Notes under the pieces: model-generated | Databases searched by the model: none | The model's input: only the letters and a program-made list of their open reading frames with translations | Told to the model about the DNA's origin: nothing | Program-made: the position numbers and the translations under genes | Shown here: positions 8,027 to 16,669 of the stretch, piece by piece | Position numbering within the stretch: the stretch's first letter is position 1 | Layout of the letters: each line of letters starts with the position of its first letter | Source of the DNA: an uncultured Pelagibacteraceae bacterium | GTDB taxonomy: Bacteria > Pseudomonadota > Alphaproteobacteria > Pelagibacterales > Pelagibacteraceae | Assembly (NCBI GenBank): GCA_902574525.1 | Contig: CACGNQ010000009.1 | Span: 1-34,154, forward strand | Direction of reading: 5' to 3' | DNA length: 34,154 nt

Positions 8027-8575
8027 TTAGGCAGATTTGAGTGTACCAAGTAACAATCTAAACGGAATAAGCATTAATAATGCTACAAATATTTTAACTG
8101 CCAAATCTCCTAATGATAATGTTACCCAAGGTATTCCCGTTCCATAAAATGAAATCGAGAAAAATAAAAATGTATCAACAGTTGAACCTACTAACGAAGA
8201 TGTTAATGGAGCAATAAACCACTCCTTTTGCCTTAATTGATCAAAAATTTGCACATCTAGTAACTGCGCAATTATGAAGGCAGTGCCTGAACCAATAGCA
8301 ATTCTTAAAGAAATTAGGTCAGCAAAATTTGTAGAAAATATTAAAGTGAATAAAATTCCAATCGTAAACCCTATATAAACTATTTTTCTTGCAACTATTT
8401 TACCAAATGATCTGTTCGCAAGATCAGTTATTAAAAAAGCTATGGGATAGCTAAAGGCACCATAAGTTAAAATTTCCTCTAATCCATAATGTTTAATTGG
8501 AAACTGGACAAGATAATTAGACGATAAAACAACTAAACCCATCAAAAACGCTAGGAAAATAAATACTTTGTTCAT
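8027..8575 (-). CDS. yhhQ: YhhQ-family (VUT/DUF165) queuosine-precursor transporter
   Basis: 182 residues, almost entirely membrane segments (about six). Family-typical parts are AFSYPIAFLITDLANRSFG near residue 40 and AFIIAQLLDVQIFDQLR in the middle. E. coli YhhQ imports the queuosine precursors preQ0/preQ1 for tRNA modification; the same role is inferred here. It overlaps the end of rpmB by one base (TAATG), so it is translationally coupled to a ribosomal-protein gene. It converges on aguA with a zero-base gap. Confidence 0.85.
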   Translation of the reverse strand: MNKVFIFLAFLMGLVVLSSNYLVQFPIKHYGLEEILTYGAFSYPIAFLITDLANRSFGKIVARKIVYIGFTIGILFTLIFSTNFADLISLRIAIGSGTAFIIAQLLDVQIFDQLRQKEWFIAPLTSSLVGSTVDTFLFFSISFYGTGIPWVTLSLGDLAVKIFVALLMLIPFRLLLGTLKSA

Positions 8576-8856
8576 TAAACTGATTTATTTAATAGAGTTT
8601 TCTTAATTTTTTTTAATCTAAAAGATAAGTTTTTACTTTTTGCTGATTTTATAAATTGGTCAAAACTTCCTTTTTTATCAACAGAACGGATACCAGAGTT
8701 AGAAACAGTCAATTTTAAACTTTTATTTAACGTTTCACTCTTAAATCTTACTTTCTTTAAATTTGGTAAAAATCTTCTTTTAGTTTTATTATTCGCATGA
8801 CTTACCTTATGACCTTTTAAAGGTATTTTTCCAGTTAATTCACATTTTTTTGACAT
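8575..8856 (-). CDS. rpmB: 50S ribosomal protein L28
   Basis: 93 residues, very basic. The N-terminus [20 protein letters not shown] followed by [16 protein letters not shown] is diagnostic of L28. Within the large subunit it helps stabilise assembly. It has its own good promoter just downstream of pyrD, with the -10 only about 12 bases before the ATG, so the leader should be only a few bases. Length is close to that of alphaproteobacterial homologues. Confidence 0.96.
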   Translation of the reverse strand: MSKKCELTGKIPLKGHKVSHANNKTKRRFLPNLKKVRFKSETLNKSLKLTVSNSGIRSVDKKGSFDQFIKSAKSKNLSFRLKKIKKTLLNKSV

Positions 8857-8868
8857 AAATTTTAAGAA

Positions 8869-8897
8869 TGTATATTCGTAGAAAATTACTACGTCAA
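8869..8897 (-). promoter_or_regulatory. Candidate rpmB promoter
   Basis: On the minus strand: TTGACG (8892-8897), 17-base spacer, TATACA (8869-8874), squeezed between the pyrD stop (8900-8902) and the rpmB ATG (8854-8856). The predicted start lies near 8862, so the leader is about 6 bases. Good match to both hexamers with ideal spacing. Confidence 0.65.
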
Positions 8898-8899
8898 GG

Positions 8900-9940
8900 T
8901 TATTTTTTAGAACCTATTAGTTCTGAAATATTATTTACACCAGTTTTTTTTATAATATCTATCAATTCATTATTTATTTTAGATACAATATTAGGACCTT
9001 TAAAAACCATTCCTGTGTAAAGTTGAACAAGCTTTGCTCCATTAATTATTTTTTCATAAACTGATCTACCACTATCAATACCACCAACACCTATTATTGT
9101 AATATCTGATTTAAAACTTTTATAAAATTCATTTATTAAAAAATTTGACTTATTTTCTAGAGGTTTTCCTGACAATCCCCCTTTTTCTAATTTATTAATA
9201 TTTTTTAAATTTTCTCTAGTTCTATCAGTAGAATTTGAAATAATTACTGTAGAAATTTTATTTTTAGTTAAAATTTCACATATTTTATCAATACTTTTTA
9301 GCTCCAAATCAGGAGAAATTTTTATTGCAATAGGAATATTTGTTTTCAGTTTATCTTTTTCAATTTGTATTTCTTGAAGCAGTCCACCCATCTCCTCGTC
9401 GTTATGAAAATTTCTTAAATTTTCAGTATTTGGTGATGAAATATTTATCGTTAAATAGTCTCCAATATCATGGAATTTTCTTAAACCTACTAAAAAATCT
9501 TTTACTCTATCTTTTGTGTCTTTATTGGGTCCTATATTTATTCCTAAAAGACCATTAGGTGGACTGGATAATATTCTAGATCTTACTTTATCTGAACCTG
9601 AATTATTAAATCCTAATCTATTTATTAATGCTTCATCCTCCTCAAGTCTGAAAACTCTAGGTTTAGGATTGCCATACTGCTTGAGTGGCGTAATAGTGCC
9701 AACCTCGACATAACCAAATCCTAATTTAAATAAGGAATTATATACTTCAGCATCTTTATCAAAGCCAGCTGCAATACCAATGGGGTTTGGTATTTTTTTA
9801 CCAAAGATTTTAGTTTCTAAAAGTTTATTATGCTGAACTTTTTTACTTGGTATATAGTTAAACTTTAATGTTTTAATTGCTAAATTATGCGCTGTTTCTG
9901 GATCTAATTTAAATATTAGACCTCTAATTTTTTCAAACAT
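8900..9940 (-). CDS. pyrD: Dihydroorotate dehydrogenase (quinone), class 2
   Basis: 346 residues. It oxidises dihydroorotate to orotate in pyrimidine synthesis, passing electrons to the quinone pool. Motifs: [36 protein letters not shown], the catalytic-serine segment [26 protein letters not shown] and the FMN-phosphate site IGVGGIDSG. The N-terminal helical extension (residues 1-40, [15 protein letters not shown]) marks the membrane-associated class 2 enzyme. The start overlaps the end of lysK by 8 bases, so the two are probably co-transcribed. Confidence 0.96.
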   Translation of the reverse strand: MFEKIRGLIFKLDPETAHNLAIKTLKFNYIPSKKVQHNKLLETKIFGKKIPNPIGIAAGFDKDAEVYNSLFKLGFGYVEVGTITPLKQYGNPKPRVFRLEEDEALINRLGFNNSGSDKVRSRILSSPPNGLLGINIGPNKDTKDRVKDFLVGLRKFHDIGDYLTINISSPNTENLRNFHNDEEMGGLLQEIQIEKDKLKTNIPIAIKISPDLELKSIDKICEILTKNKISTVIISNSTDRTRENLKNINKLEKGGLSGKPLENKSNFLINEFYKSFKSDITIIGVGGIDSGRSVYEKIINGAKLVQLYTGMVFKGPNIVSKINNELIDIIKKTGVNNISELIGSKK

Positions 9941-11501
9941 TTTTTAACTTTTCTTTTATTAAAATTTTAGTTTCTTTAACACCAAAAAAACTAATAAAAA
10001 AACCAATTCTTGGACCGTTTTCAACACCAAAAACAACTTCATAAATTAACTTAAACCAATCACGTAAATTTTTTTCATAACCATTTTCTTTTCCAACAGA
10101 ATAAATTTTTGTTTGAATATCTTCTGGTTTCATTTCGTCATTACAATCATCAAGAGCATTTATTAAAGCTTGCAAAGCATTTTTTTCATCATTATTTGGT
10201 TTTTTGTATTTTTTTGTCTTTTTTATTACGTCATTAAAATATTTAATTGCATATCCTACTAAACTGTCAAATATAGGTTGTTTGTTTTCTGAAATATCTG
10301 TTTTATATTTTTTAACAAACTTCCATAACAAATCTTTATTATCAGCATTGCTAGTTTCAACTAAATTTAAAAGCATAGAAAAGCTCATTATATAATTTTC
10401 CTTAGGCATATTTGAACTATGAACGTGCCAAGCTGGATTCATGAGGAGCTGAAGATCATCCTGGGACTTACCTTTTTCAATAAAATCTAAGTATTCATCA
10501 ACAGATTTTGGTATTATTTCTTTATAAAGTTTTTTTGCTCTCTTTGGATTTTGATACATAAACAAAGATAAACTTTCTGGAGAAGCGTATTCTAGCCATT
10601 GATCAATCGTTATTCCATTACCTTTTGATTTTGAAATTTTTTCTCCCTTTTCGTCTAAGAACAGTTCATAGGCAAATCCACTCGGATTTTGTTTTCCTAG
10701 CAGTTTAATAATTTTTGTTGATAGTATTGCACTTTCGATAAGATCTTTTCCATACATCTCAAAATCAATATCTAATGCATACCATCTCATTGCCCAGTCA
10801 ACTTTCCATTGTAGCTTGCAATTTCCATCTAAAATACTTGCTTCAAGTTTTTCACCACTATTATCAAAAATAATTTTTGATTTTTTTTCATCTATCTCTA
10901 AAACTGGTATTTCCAAAACCTTATTTGTATTAGGACAAATTGGAAGAAATGGTGAGTAAGTTTTTTGTCTTTCCTTTCCAAGGGTTGGGATTATTATATT
11001 CATTATTCCGTTATAATTTTTTAATATATGATTTAGTGTTTCGTTAAAAAAACCAGCTTTATAGAGTTTTGTTGAACTTTTAAAAGAATATTTAAAACTA
11101 AAATTATCTAAAAATTTTTTAAGCATTTCATTATTATGTTCACCAAAACTGTCAAATTTTTCAAAAGGATCTGGAACAGAAGTAAGTGGTTTGTGTAAAT
11201 TCTCCTCTAATCTTTTTTTATTAGGAACATTATCTGGAATTTTTCTTAATCCATCCATATCGTCGGAAAAAGTAATTATTTCTTTAGGTACATCTGTAAT
11301 CTGGTCTAATGCATTAACAATCATGCTGGTTCTCGCAACCTCTCCAAAGGTTCCTATATGCGGAAGTCCACTAGGACCATATCCTGTTTGAAGGGTAATT
11401 TTACCTTTGCTTTTTATTGATTTGTTTCTTTCTTTAAGTATTTTTTTGGCTTCAACAAAAGGCCAAGAGTTTGTCTTATCTATATTAGCTTTATCGATCA
11501 C
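9933..11501 (-). CDS. lysK: Lysyl-tRNA synthetase, class I
   Basis: 522 residues. This is the class I (archaeal-type) LysRS rather than class II LysS: the HIGH-like motif is PHIG in GPSGLPHIGTFGE (about 45-57) and the KMSKS-like motif is KISKSKG (about 280). WKVDWAMRW and FSDDMDGLRKIP are typical of this family. Many alphaproteobacteria use this type. The start is GTG at 11499-11501; an upstream ATG in the same frame is followed by a stop after two codons, so GTG is the best start. It leads the lysK-pyrD-rpmB-yhhQ block and diverges from trkH across 87 bases. Confidence 0.95.
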   Translation of the reverse strand: MIDKANIDKTNSWPFVEAKKILKERNKSIKSKGKITLQTGYGPSGLPHIGTFGEVARTSMIVNALDQITDVPKEIITFSDDMDGLRKIPDNVPNKKRLEENLHKPLTSVPDPFEKFDSFGEHNNEMLKKFLDNFSFKYSFKSSTKLYKAGFFNETLNHILKNYNGIMNIIIPTLGKERQKTYSPFLPICPNTNKVLEIPVLEIDEKKSKIIFDNSGEKLEASILDGNCKLQWKVDWAMRWYALDIDFEMYGKDLIESAILSTKIIKLLGKQNPSGFAYELFLDEKGEKISKSKGNGITIDQWLEYASPESLSLFMYQNPKRAKKLYKEIIPKSVDEYLDFIEKGKSQDDLQLLMNPAWHVHSSNMPKENYIMSFSMLLNLVETSNADNKDLLWKFVKKYKTDISENKQPIFDSLVGYAIKYFNDVIKKTKKYKKPNNDEKNALQALINALDDCNDEMKPEDIQTKIYSVGKENGYEKNLRDWFKLIYEVVFGVENGPRIGFFISFFGVKETKILIKEKLKNV

Positions 11502-11588
11502 TAGTTTTCAAAAATTCATATATTTGGTTGTTTTTGTTAATTCTTATAGTGTTGAAATTTATTTACCATAAAATAATGTTCAAACAAA

Positions 11589-13034
11589 ATGTCCAATTAT
11601 AAAACAGTTTTTTTCATCATTGGTGTACTACAAATAATTCTTGGGATATTTATGGCTATTCCAATTTTCTCGCAATTTATATTTAGTGAAATTGATTCTT
11701 CGTTTATTACATCTTCAGCAATTACATTAGTATTTGGAGTATTGTTTGTTTTATCAAATCTTGATTATGAGAAGAAAATTAACTTAAAACAGGCATTTCT
11801 ACTAACTACACTCTCTTGGTTAACAATAGCGATTTTTGGATCATTGCCATTTTATTTCTCTGATCTAAATATATCATTTACAGATTCATTTTTTGAGAGC
11901 ATGTCAGGTTTAACCACCACTGGTTCTACAATAATTTCTAATTTAGAATTAGCCCCAAAAAGTGTTTTGCTTTGGAGAGCCCTACTTCAGTGGCTTGGTG
12001 GTATAGGAATTATTGTAATGGCAATCACCTTAATGCCAATTATGAATATTGGTGGTATGCTTTTATTTAAGGTCTTAAATACAGACTCTTCTGAGGAAAT
12101 ATTACCATCATCTAAAGAAATCTCTTTAAAATTAATTTTAATCTATTTTGTTTTAACTTTTTTATGTGCACTCGTATACAAAATTTTTGGAATGGGTAAT
12201 TTTGATAGTTTAACTCATTCCATGACTACAATAGCAACAGGAGGATTTTCAAATTATAATGAGTCTATAGGTCATTTTAATAATGTTAAAATAGAAATCA
12301 CTGCGATGTTATTTATAATCTTGGGAAGTTTGCCATTTATTGCATATATTAAGTTTTTAAATGGAAATAGAAAAATTTTTTTAAACGATTCTCAGATTAA
12401 AACTTTTATTAAATTAATTATATTTTCTATTTTAATTCTCTTCTTTTATTTATTTATTAAAATCGAGGATTTCAGTTTAAGCGATTTTAGGTATATAAGT
12501 TTTAATTCAATTTCAATTTTAACTGGTACAGGTTATGTTACTGGTAAATTTGATCAATGGGGTAGTTTCTCGTTATTTTTCTTTTTAATTTTAATGTTTA
12601 TAGGTGGATGTGCGGGATCTACCACATGTGGAGTAAAAATATTTAGAATACAAATTTTATATAAATTTATAATTAATCAATTAAAAAAGATTATTTTTCC
12701 AAGAGGAATTTTTGTAATTAAATATGAAAATAACAATGTTAATGATAAGTTTTTAGCTTCGATTATATCTTTTATATATTTATACATTTTACTTTTCTTT
12801 TTAATTACAGCTCTCTTGTCTTTGAGTGGTCTAGATTTTATTACTTCAATTTCTGGTGCGGCTACATCAATATCTAATGTGGGCCCAGGCCTCGGCTCAG
12901 TAATTGGTTCAAGTGGAAATTTCTCGACTTTACCAGATTTTTCTAAATGGATACTAAGCGCAGGAATGTTATTAGGTAGACTTGAGCTATTTGCTATATT
13001 AGTTTTATTTTTACCATCTTTTTGGAAAAAATGA
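11589..13034 (+). CDS. trkH: TrkH/KtrB-family potassium uptake protein
   Basis: 481 residues, about ten or more membrane segments. The four filter-like repeats of the superfamily are visible: SGLTTTGSTI (about 105), ATGGFSNYN (about 215), LTGTGYVTG (about 315) and SNVGPGLG (about 430). The segment GGCAGSTTCGVKIFR is typical of TrkH. It forms the K+ pore in the inner membrane and usually needs the NAD-binding regulator TrkA, which is not here. It ends in an ATGA overlap with ampG. Confidence 0.95.
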   Translation: MSNYKTVFFIIGVLQIILGIFMAIPIFSQFIFSEIDSSFITSSAITLVFGVLFVLSNLDYEKKINLKQAFLLTTLSWLTIAIFGSLPFYFSDLNISFTDSFFESMSGLTTTGSTIISNLELAPKSVLLWRALLQWLGGIGIIVMAITLMPIMNIGGMLLFKVLNTDSSEEILPSSKEISLKLILIYFVLTFLCALVYKIFGMGNFDSLTHSMTTIATGGFSNYNESIGHFNNVKIEITAMLFIILGSLPFIAYIKFLNGNRKIFLNDSQIKTFIKLIIFSILILFFYLFIKIEDFSLSDFRYISFNSISILTGTGYVTGKFDQWGSFSLFFFLILMFIGGCAGSTTCGVKIFRIQILYKFIINQLKKIIFPRGIFVIKYENNNVNDKFLASIISFIYLYILLFFLITALLSLSGLDFITSISGAATSISNVGPGLGSVIGSSGNFSTLPDFSKWILSAGMLLGRLELFAILVLFLPSFWKK

Positions 13035-14407
13035 TTGAAATTAAAAAAGAAAAAACATTTTTAAGTAGTATAAAATTTTACCAAGACATAAGAATGTTAA
13101 AAATTTTACTACTTGGAGCTATAAGTGGTTTTCCTTGGGTAATTATCGGAAGTAGTTTAAGTTTATGGTTAAAAGAAGAAGGCTTATCAAGATCTACAAT
13201 TGGATGGGCTGGTTTAATTTTTGCTGTCTATGCTTTTAATTATTTCTGGGCGCCATTAATTGACAGAATCCGGATACCTATTTTAACAAAAAAAATCGGC
13301 CATAGAAAATCTTGGATTTTTTTAATGCAAATAATAATTTTACTTGGATTAATATTCTGGAGCTTTGTAAATCCTTCGCAGAATTTGAACTTAGTCATTG
13401 GGGCGGGATTAATAATTGCACTAGCTTCCGCGACACAAGATATAACAGTTGACGCTTTAAGAATAGAACAAATACAAAAAGATGAAAAAGAAGCTATGGC
13501 TGCAGGAGCAGCTATAGCAGTCGTTGGTTGGTGGTCAGGTTATAAATTAGGAGGTGTTATTGCTCTTACATTGGCAGATTATTTAGAAAATTTAGGTCTA
13601 GAAAATTATTGGCAATTATCTTTTTTGGGCCTAGGAGTAATTGTAATTTTATTAAATATTGGAATCTTATTTATAAATGAACGAAATTTTTTAAATATTA
13701 AAAATTCACATCTTGAATTAGATAAAAAAATTTTACAAAAATTGAATTATAATAATTTATTTACTAAATTTTTAGCTTGGATATCCTCAACAATTTCAGG
13801 ACCTTTAATAAGTTTTTTTAAAAATAATGGAAAAGGAATAGCTATTGGAATTATAAGTTTTATTTTTCTTTTTAAAATAGGAGAAGCTTTTTTAGGAAGA
13901 ATGTCAGTGATTTTTTATAAGGAAATTGGTTTTTCAAAATCTGACATAGCTCTTTATTCGAAAACTTTTGGATGGATCACAACAGTTATCTTCACACTAT
14001 TAGGTGGTATGTTTGCGATTAGGTCTGGTGTTATTAAGTCAATGTTTTTAGCTGGAATATTGATGGCATTAACAAACGTTCTTTTTTCCTTTTTAGCATG
14101 GAGCGATAAATCTTATTTATTATTTGCGATTGCTGTAATTTTAGATGATATGGCTGCCGCTTTTGCTACTGTAGCATTTGTTGCCTTTATATCCTTGTTG
14201 GTTGACAGAAATTACACCGCTACTCAATACGCTCTTCTTGCTTCTTTAGGAACAGCTGGAAGAACAACACTTGCATCTTCCTCTGGAGCTTTGGTTGATT
14301 GGTTAAATGGTGATTGGGGAATATTTTTTATAATTACAGCAATAATGGTAATTCCATCACTTGTTCTTCTTTATGTAATAAAAAGTAAAATTAAACTAAA
14401 TGACTGA
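13031..14407 (+). CDS. ampG: AmpG-like muropeptide permease (MFS)
   Basis: 458 residues from ATG at 13031, which overlaps the trkH stop (ATGA). A TTG at 13022 would give a slightly longer protein but is less likely. About 12 or more membrane segments. Family features: GFPWVIIGSSLSLWLKEEGLS near the N-terminus, FNYFWAPLIDRI, GHRKSW, and ASATQDITVDALRIEQ (compare AmpG ASQDIAVDAYR). AmpG brings anhydro-muropeptides from the periplasm into the cytoplasm for recycling. The next gene, overlapping by 8 bases, encodes a peptidase able to cut such peptides, which supports the call. Confidence 0.88.
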   Translation: MIEIKKEKTFLSSIKFYQDIRMLKILLLGAISGFPWVIIGSSLSLWLKEEGLSRSTIGWAGLIFAVYAFNYFWAPLIDRIRIPILTKKIGHRKSWIFLMQIIILLGLIFWSFVNPSQNLNLVIGAGLIIALASATQDITVDALRIEQIQKDEKEAMAAGAAIAVVGWWSGYKLGGVIALTLADYLENLGLENYWQLSFLGLGVIVILLNIGILFINERNFLNIKNSHLELDKKILQKLNYNNLFTKFLAWISSTISGPLISFFKNNGKGIAIGIISFIFLFKIGEAFLGRMSVIFYKEIGFSKSDIALYSKTFGWITTVIFTLLGGMFAIRSGVIKSMFLAGILMALTNVLFSFLAWSDKSYLLFAIAVILDDMAAAFATVAFVAFISLLVDRNYTATQYALLASLGTAGRTTLASSSGALVDWLNGDWGIFFIITAIMVIPSLVLLYVIKSKIKLND

Positions 14408-15131
14408 ATTGTATTCAACCTCAATAATAAGGAATATTTATAAAAGACCATCAACTAATTCTGAAGTAAGTAGTCAGATTATTTATGGTGAAAAAGTCCG
14501 GGTTCTTGGAACCAAAAATAAATGGATAAAAATTAGAACACTAAGTGATAATTATTCTGGTTATATTAAAAAAGAAAAACTTAAAAGAAAATTAAAAATA
14601 ATATTCAAAACTAGTAAATTAAAAACTAGAATATTTTCTCAAAATAAAACAAAAGACTTTCTTACATTCAACAGTAGACTGCCTGTATTAAGTAAAAGAA
14701 AAAATTTTATAGAATTTGAAAAAGGTAAGTGGATTAAAAAAAAAGATCTTAAACCAATAAATCATAAAGAAGTAAATTTTGTGAAAATTCTAAATTACTT
14801 TAGAAACTGCAGATATATATGGGGAGGTAAATCCTTTAAAGGGATAGATTGTTCCGCTCTTATCCAATTATTTTATTTATATAATAACAAATTTTTCCCA
14901 AGAGATACAAAAGATCAAATTTTATTTAAAAAGGGGAAAAAAAAAATAATTGATTTTTCAAAAGGTGATATTATTTATTGGAAAGGTCATGTTGCTATTT
15001 GTTTAAATAAAAAAAGACTAATTCATGCTTATGGACCAAAAAAAAAGGTGCTGATAATGGATATAAAAAAAACAATTAAATTAATTAATGAAACCGCAAA
15101 ACTAAAAGTCAAAAAAATTATAAAAATTTAA
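14400..15131 (+). CDS. NlpC/P60-family cell-wall peptidase with N-terminal SH3 region, cytoplasmic
   Basis: 243 residues. Residues 1-120 look like two bacterial SH3-type repeats (IYKRPSTNSEVSSQIIYGE, then WIKIRTL...GYIKKEKL). The C-terminal half is a C40 peptidase: nucleophile Cys in GIDCSALIQL, His in GHVAIC and a further His in IHAYGP; YIWGGKSFKGIDCS is the family signature. No signal peptide is visible. With ampG overlapping upstream, the likely job is cleaving imported murein peptides at the gamma-D-Glu-DAP bond in the cytoplasm (inference). Lysine-rich, like its neighbours. Confidence 0.87.
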   Translation: MTELYSTSIIRNIYKRPSTNSEVSSQIIYGEKVRVLGTKNKWIKIRTLSDNYSGYIKKEKLKRKLKIIFKTSKLKTRIFSQNKTKDFLTFNSRLPVLSKRKNFIEFEKGKWIKKKDLKPINHKEVNFVKILNYFRNCRYIWGGKSFKGIDCSALIQLFYLYNNKFFPRDTKDQILFKKGKKKIIDFSKGDIIYWKGHVAICLNKKRLIHAYGPKKKVLIMDIKKTIKLINETAKLKVKKIIKI

Positions 15132-15135
15132 AAAT

Positions 15136-16203
15136 ATGAACCTGGAAGAAAAATTTAATATTTTAGTAAATAAAATGAAAACTGGGCATTATGAAGAAGT
15201 AATTTTTGAAACTAATTATTTAATTAAAAAATTCCCGAAACAAGAGGCATTATATAATCTTTTGGCTTTAACATATCAGGCAAAAGGAGAATATGATAAA
15301 TCAATTGATCTATTAAGTGATGCATTAAAAAGAAGTAAAGATAACACAAATTTTTTAAATAATATTGGATTGGGGTATTACAAAAAAAAAGATTATATAA
15401 AAGCGGAAGATTATTTTAATAGGGTTTTAAAAATAAATCCAAGATTTATCAATACAATTAATAACCTTGCCGGTTTATATGATGAGATTAATAATTCAGA
15501 AGAATGTGAAAAACTTTATTTAAAAGCATTGAGCATTAACGAAAATGTTTTAGAAACAAATTTCAACTATGCCTGCTTTCTTAAAAATTCAGGAAAATAT
15601 GAAGATGCTGAAAAATATTTCCATAAAACCTTAAATATAAATAAAAATTTTACTAAAGCTGACAAAAATTTATCCACTTTAAAAAAATATAATAAAAATG
15701 ATGAATATATAACCTTATTAGAGGAAAAAATAAAAAATAAAAACCTTCATAAATTGGAAATTAAAGAGTTAGCTTTTGCATTAGGAAAAATATACGAAGA
15801 TACTGGGGAATATGAAAAATCATATAAACAAATAAAAAGAGCCAACGAAATAAAAAAGGAATTTACGAAATTTAATATTGATAATGAGATAAAATTTTTT
15901 GAAAAAATAAAAGAATTTCAAAAAAAGTTGAAAAGTAATAAATTTTTAGAAAATACGAATAAAAAAAAAATGATATTTGTTCTAGGAATGCCGCGAACTG
16001 GAACTTCTTTAGTTGAACAAATTTTATCAAGCCACGATAAAGTCTATGGTGCTGGGGAACTGCCACTTTTGGATACTTACCTAAAAAATATAATAAATAA
16101 TTATAATGAAATTTCTAATTTAGAGGAAGTGCTTACAAAATATAGAGAAAGTTATTTAGATATTATTAAAAAAAATGACAAAACTGGATATTATAACAGA
16201 TAA
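15136..16203 (+). CDS. TPR-sulfotransferase, N-terminal part (frame broken at 16168-16175)
   Basis: 355 residues. About 240 residues of tetratricopeptide repeats are followed by the start of a sulfotransferase domain with the 5'-PAPS phosphate loop FVLGMPRTGTSLVEQILSSH (about 280-299) and GAGELPLL. The frame then runs into about 10 unrelated residues (NDKTGYYNR) and stops. The missing remainder continues at once in the +1 frame (next CDS). Removing one A from the A8 tract would join both into a single protein of about 510 residues, the usual architecture of TPR-sulfotransferases common in SAR11-like genomes. The acceptor substrate is unknown. A second run, A10 at 15961-15970, sits in frame just before the sulfotransferase domain. 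Last gene of the trkH block. Confidence 0.85.
   Translation: MNLEEKFNILVNKMKTGHYEEVIFETNYLIKKFPKQEALYNLLALTYQAKGEYDKSIDLLSDALKRSKDNTNFLNNIGLGYYKKKDYIKAEDYFNRVLKINPRFINTINNLAGLYDEINNSEECEKLYLKALSINENVLETNFNYACFLKNSGKYEDAEKYFHKTLNINKNFTKADKNLSTLKKYNKNDEYITLLEEKIKNKNLHKLEIKELAFALGKIYEDTGEYEKSYKQIKRANEIKKEFTKFNIDNEIKFFEKIKEFQKKLKSNKFLENTNKKKMIFVLGMPRTGTSLVEQILSSHDKVYGAGELPLLDTYLKNIINNYNEISNLEEVLTKYRESYLDIIKKNDKTGYYNR
16168..16175 (+). other. A8 homopolymer at the frameshift site
   Basis: Eight consecutive A (16168-16175) precede TGAC. The upstream frame reads ATT AAA AAA AAT GAC; the downstream frame reads TTA AAA AAA ATG ACA. Deleting one A, or slippage that changes the count by one (or two in the other direction), joins the two halves. 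Confidence 0.8.
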
Positions 16204-16669
16204 AGCGCCACTTAATTTTAGATGGATTGGATTAATTAAAATCATGTTTCCAAATTCGGTTATAATTCATTGTAAAAGGAATGCATTAGAAAATAGTTGG
16301 TCAATATATAAGAACGACTTTTCGGGTATGTTATTTTCCAATGATATAAATGACTTAGCAAAATACTATAAGATTTACCAAAACCTAATGGTTTTTTGGA
16401 AAAGTTATTTTGAGCAAGAAATTTATGATCTTGATTATGAAGATTTAATTAATAACTCAGAAAATAAGATAAAAGAAATTATCAATTTGTGTGGGTTAGA
16501 ATGGCAAGACAAATGTTTAGAGTTTTATAATAATAAAAGATTGATAAAAACTGTTAGCTTTAATCAAGCCAGACAACCTATTTATAAAAATTCTCTAAAA
16601 GGAACTGCGAAATTCAAAAATTATATTCAGGACTTAGAAAAAGCATTATCTTCTTCCAAAGTCAGGTAA
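16175..16669 (+). CDS. TPR-sulfotransferase, C-terminal part in the +1 frame
   Basis: 164 residues from ATG 16175. It begins with ITDKAPLNFRWIGLIK, then the 3'-phosphate-binding segment IIHCKRNALENSWSIYKN, FWKSYF, YDLDYEDLINN and the C-terminal RQPIYKNSLKGTAKF, all typical of the second half of a TPR-linked sulfotransferase. It overlaps the N-terminal part by 29 bases and has no PAPS 5' loop of its own, so alone it should be inactive. It could be made by reinitiation, slippage or frameshifting, or not at all if the gene is decaying. The end overlaps tyrC tail to tail by 24 bases. Confidence 0.82.
   Translation: MTKLDIITDKAPLNFRWIGLIKIMFPNSVIIHCKRNALENSWSIYKNDFSGMLFSNDINDLAKYYKIYQNLMVFWKSYFEQEIYDLDYEDLINNSENKIKEIINLCGLEWQDKCLEFYNNKRLIKTVSFNQARQPIYKNSLKGTAKFKNYIQDLEKALSSSKVR

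Noticed and set aside
13022..13030. Upstream TTG start for ampG
   Set aside because: ATG at 13031 forms the usual ATGA overlap with the trkH stop; the TTG adds only three residues and has no ribosome site.
16168..16210. Programmed ribosomal frameshift of the classic X XXY YYZ type
   Set aside because: The needed change is +1 (or -2) on a plain A8 run, not a -1 shift at a heptamer, and I see no clear downstream stem or pseudoknot; slippage, indel or sequence error are simpler.
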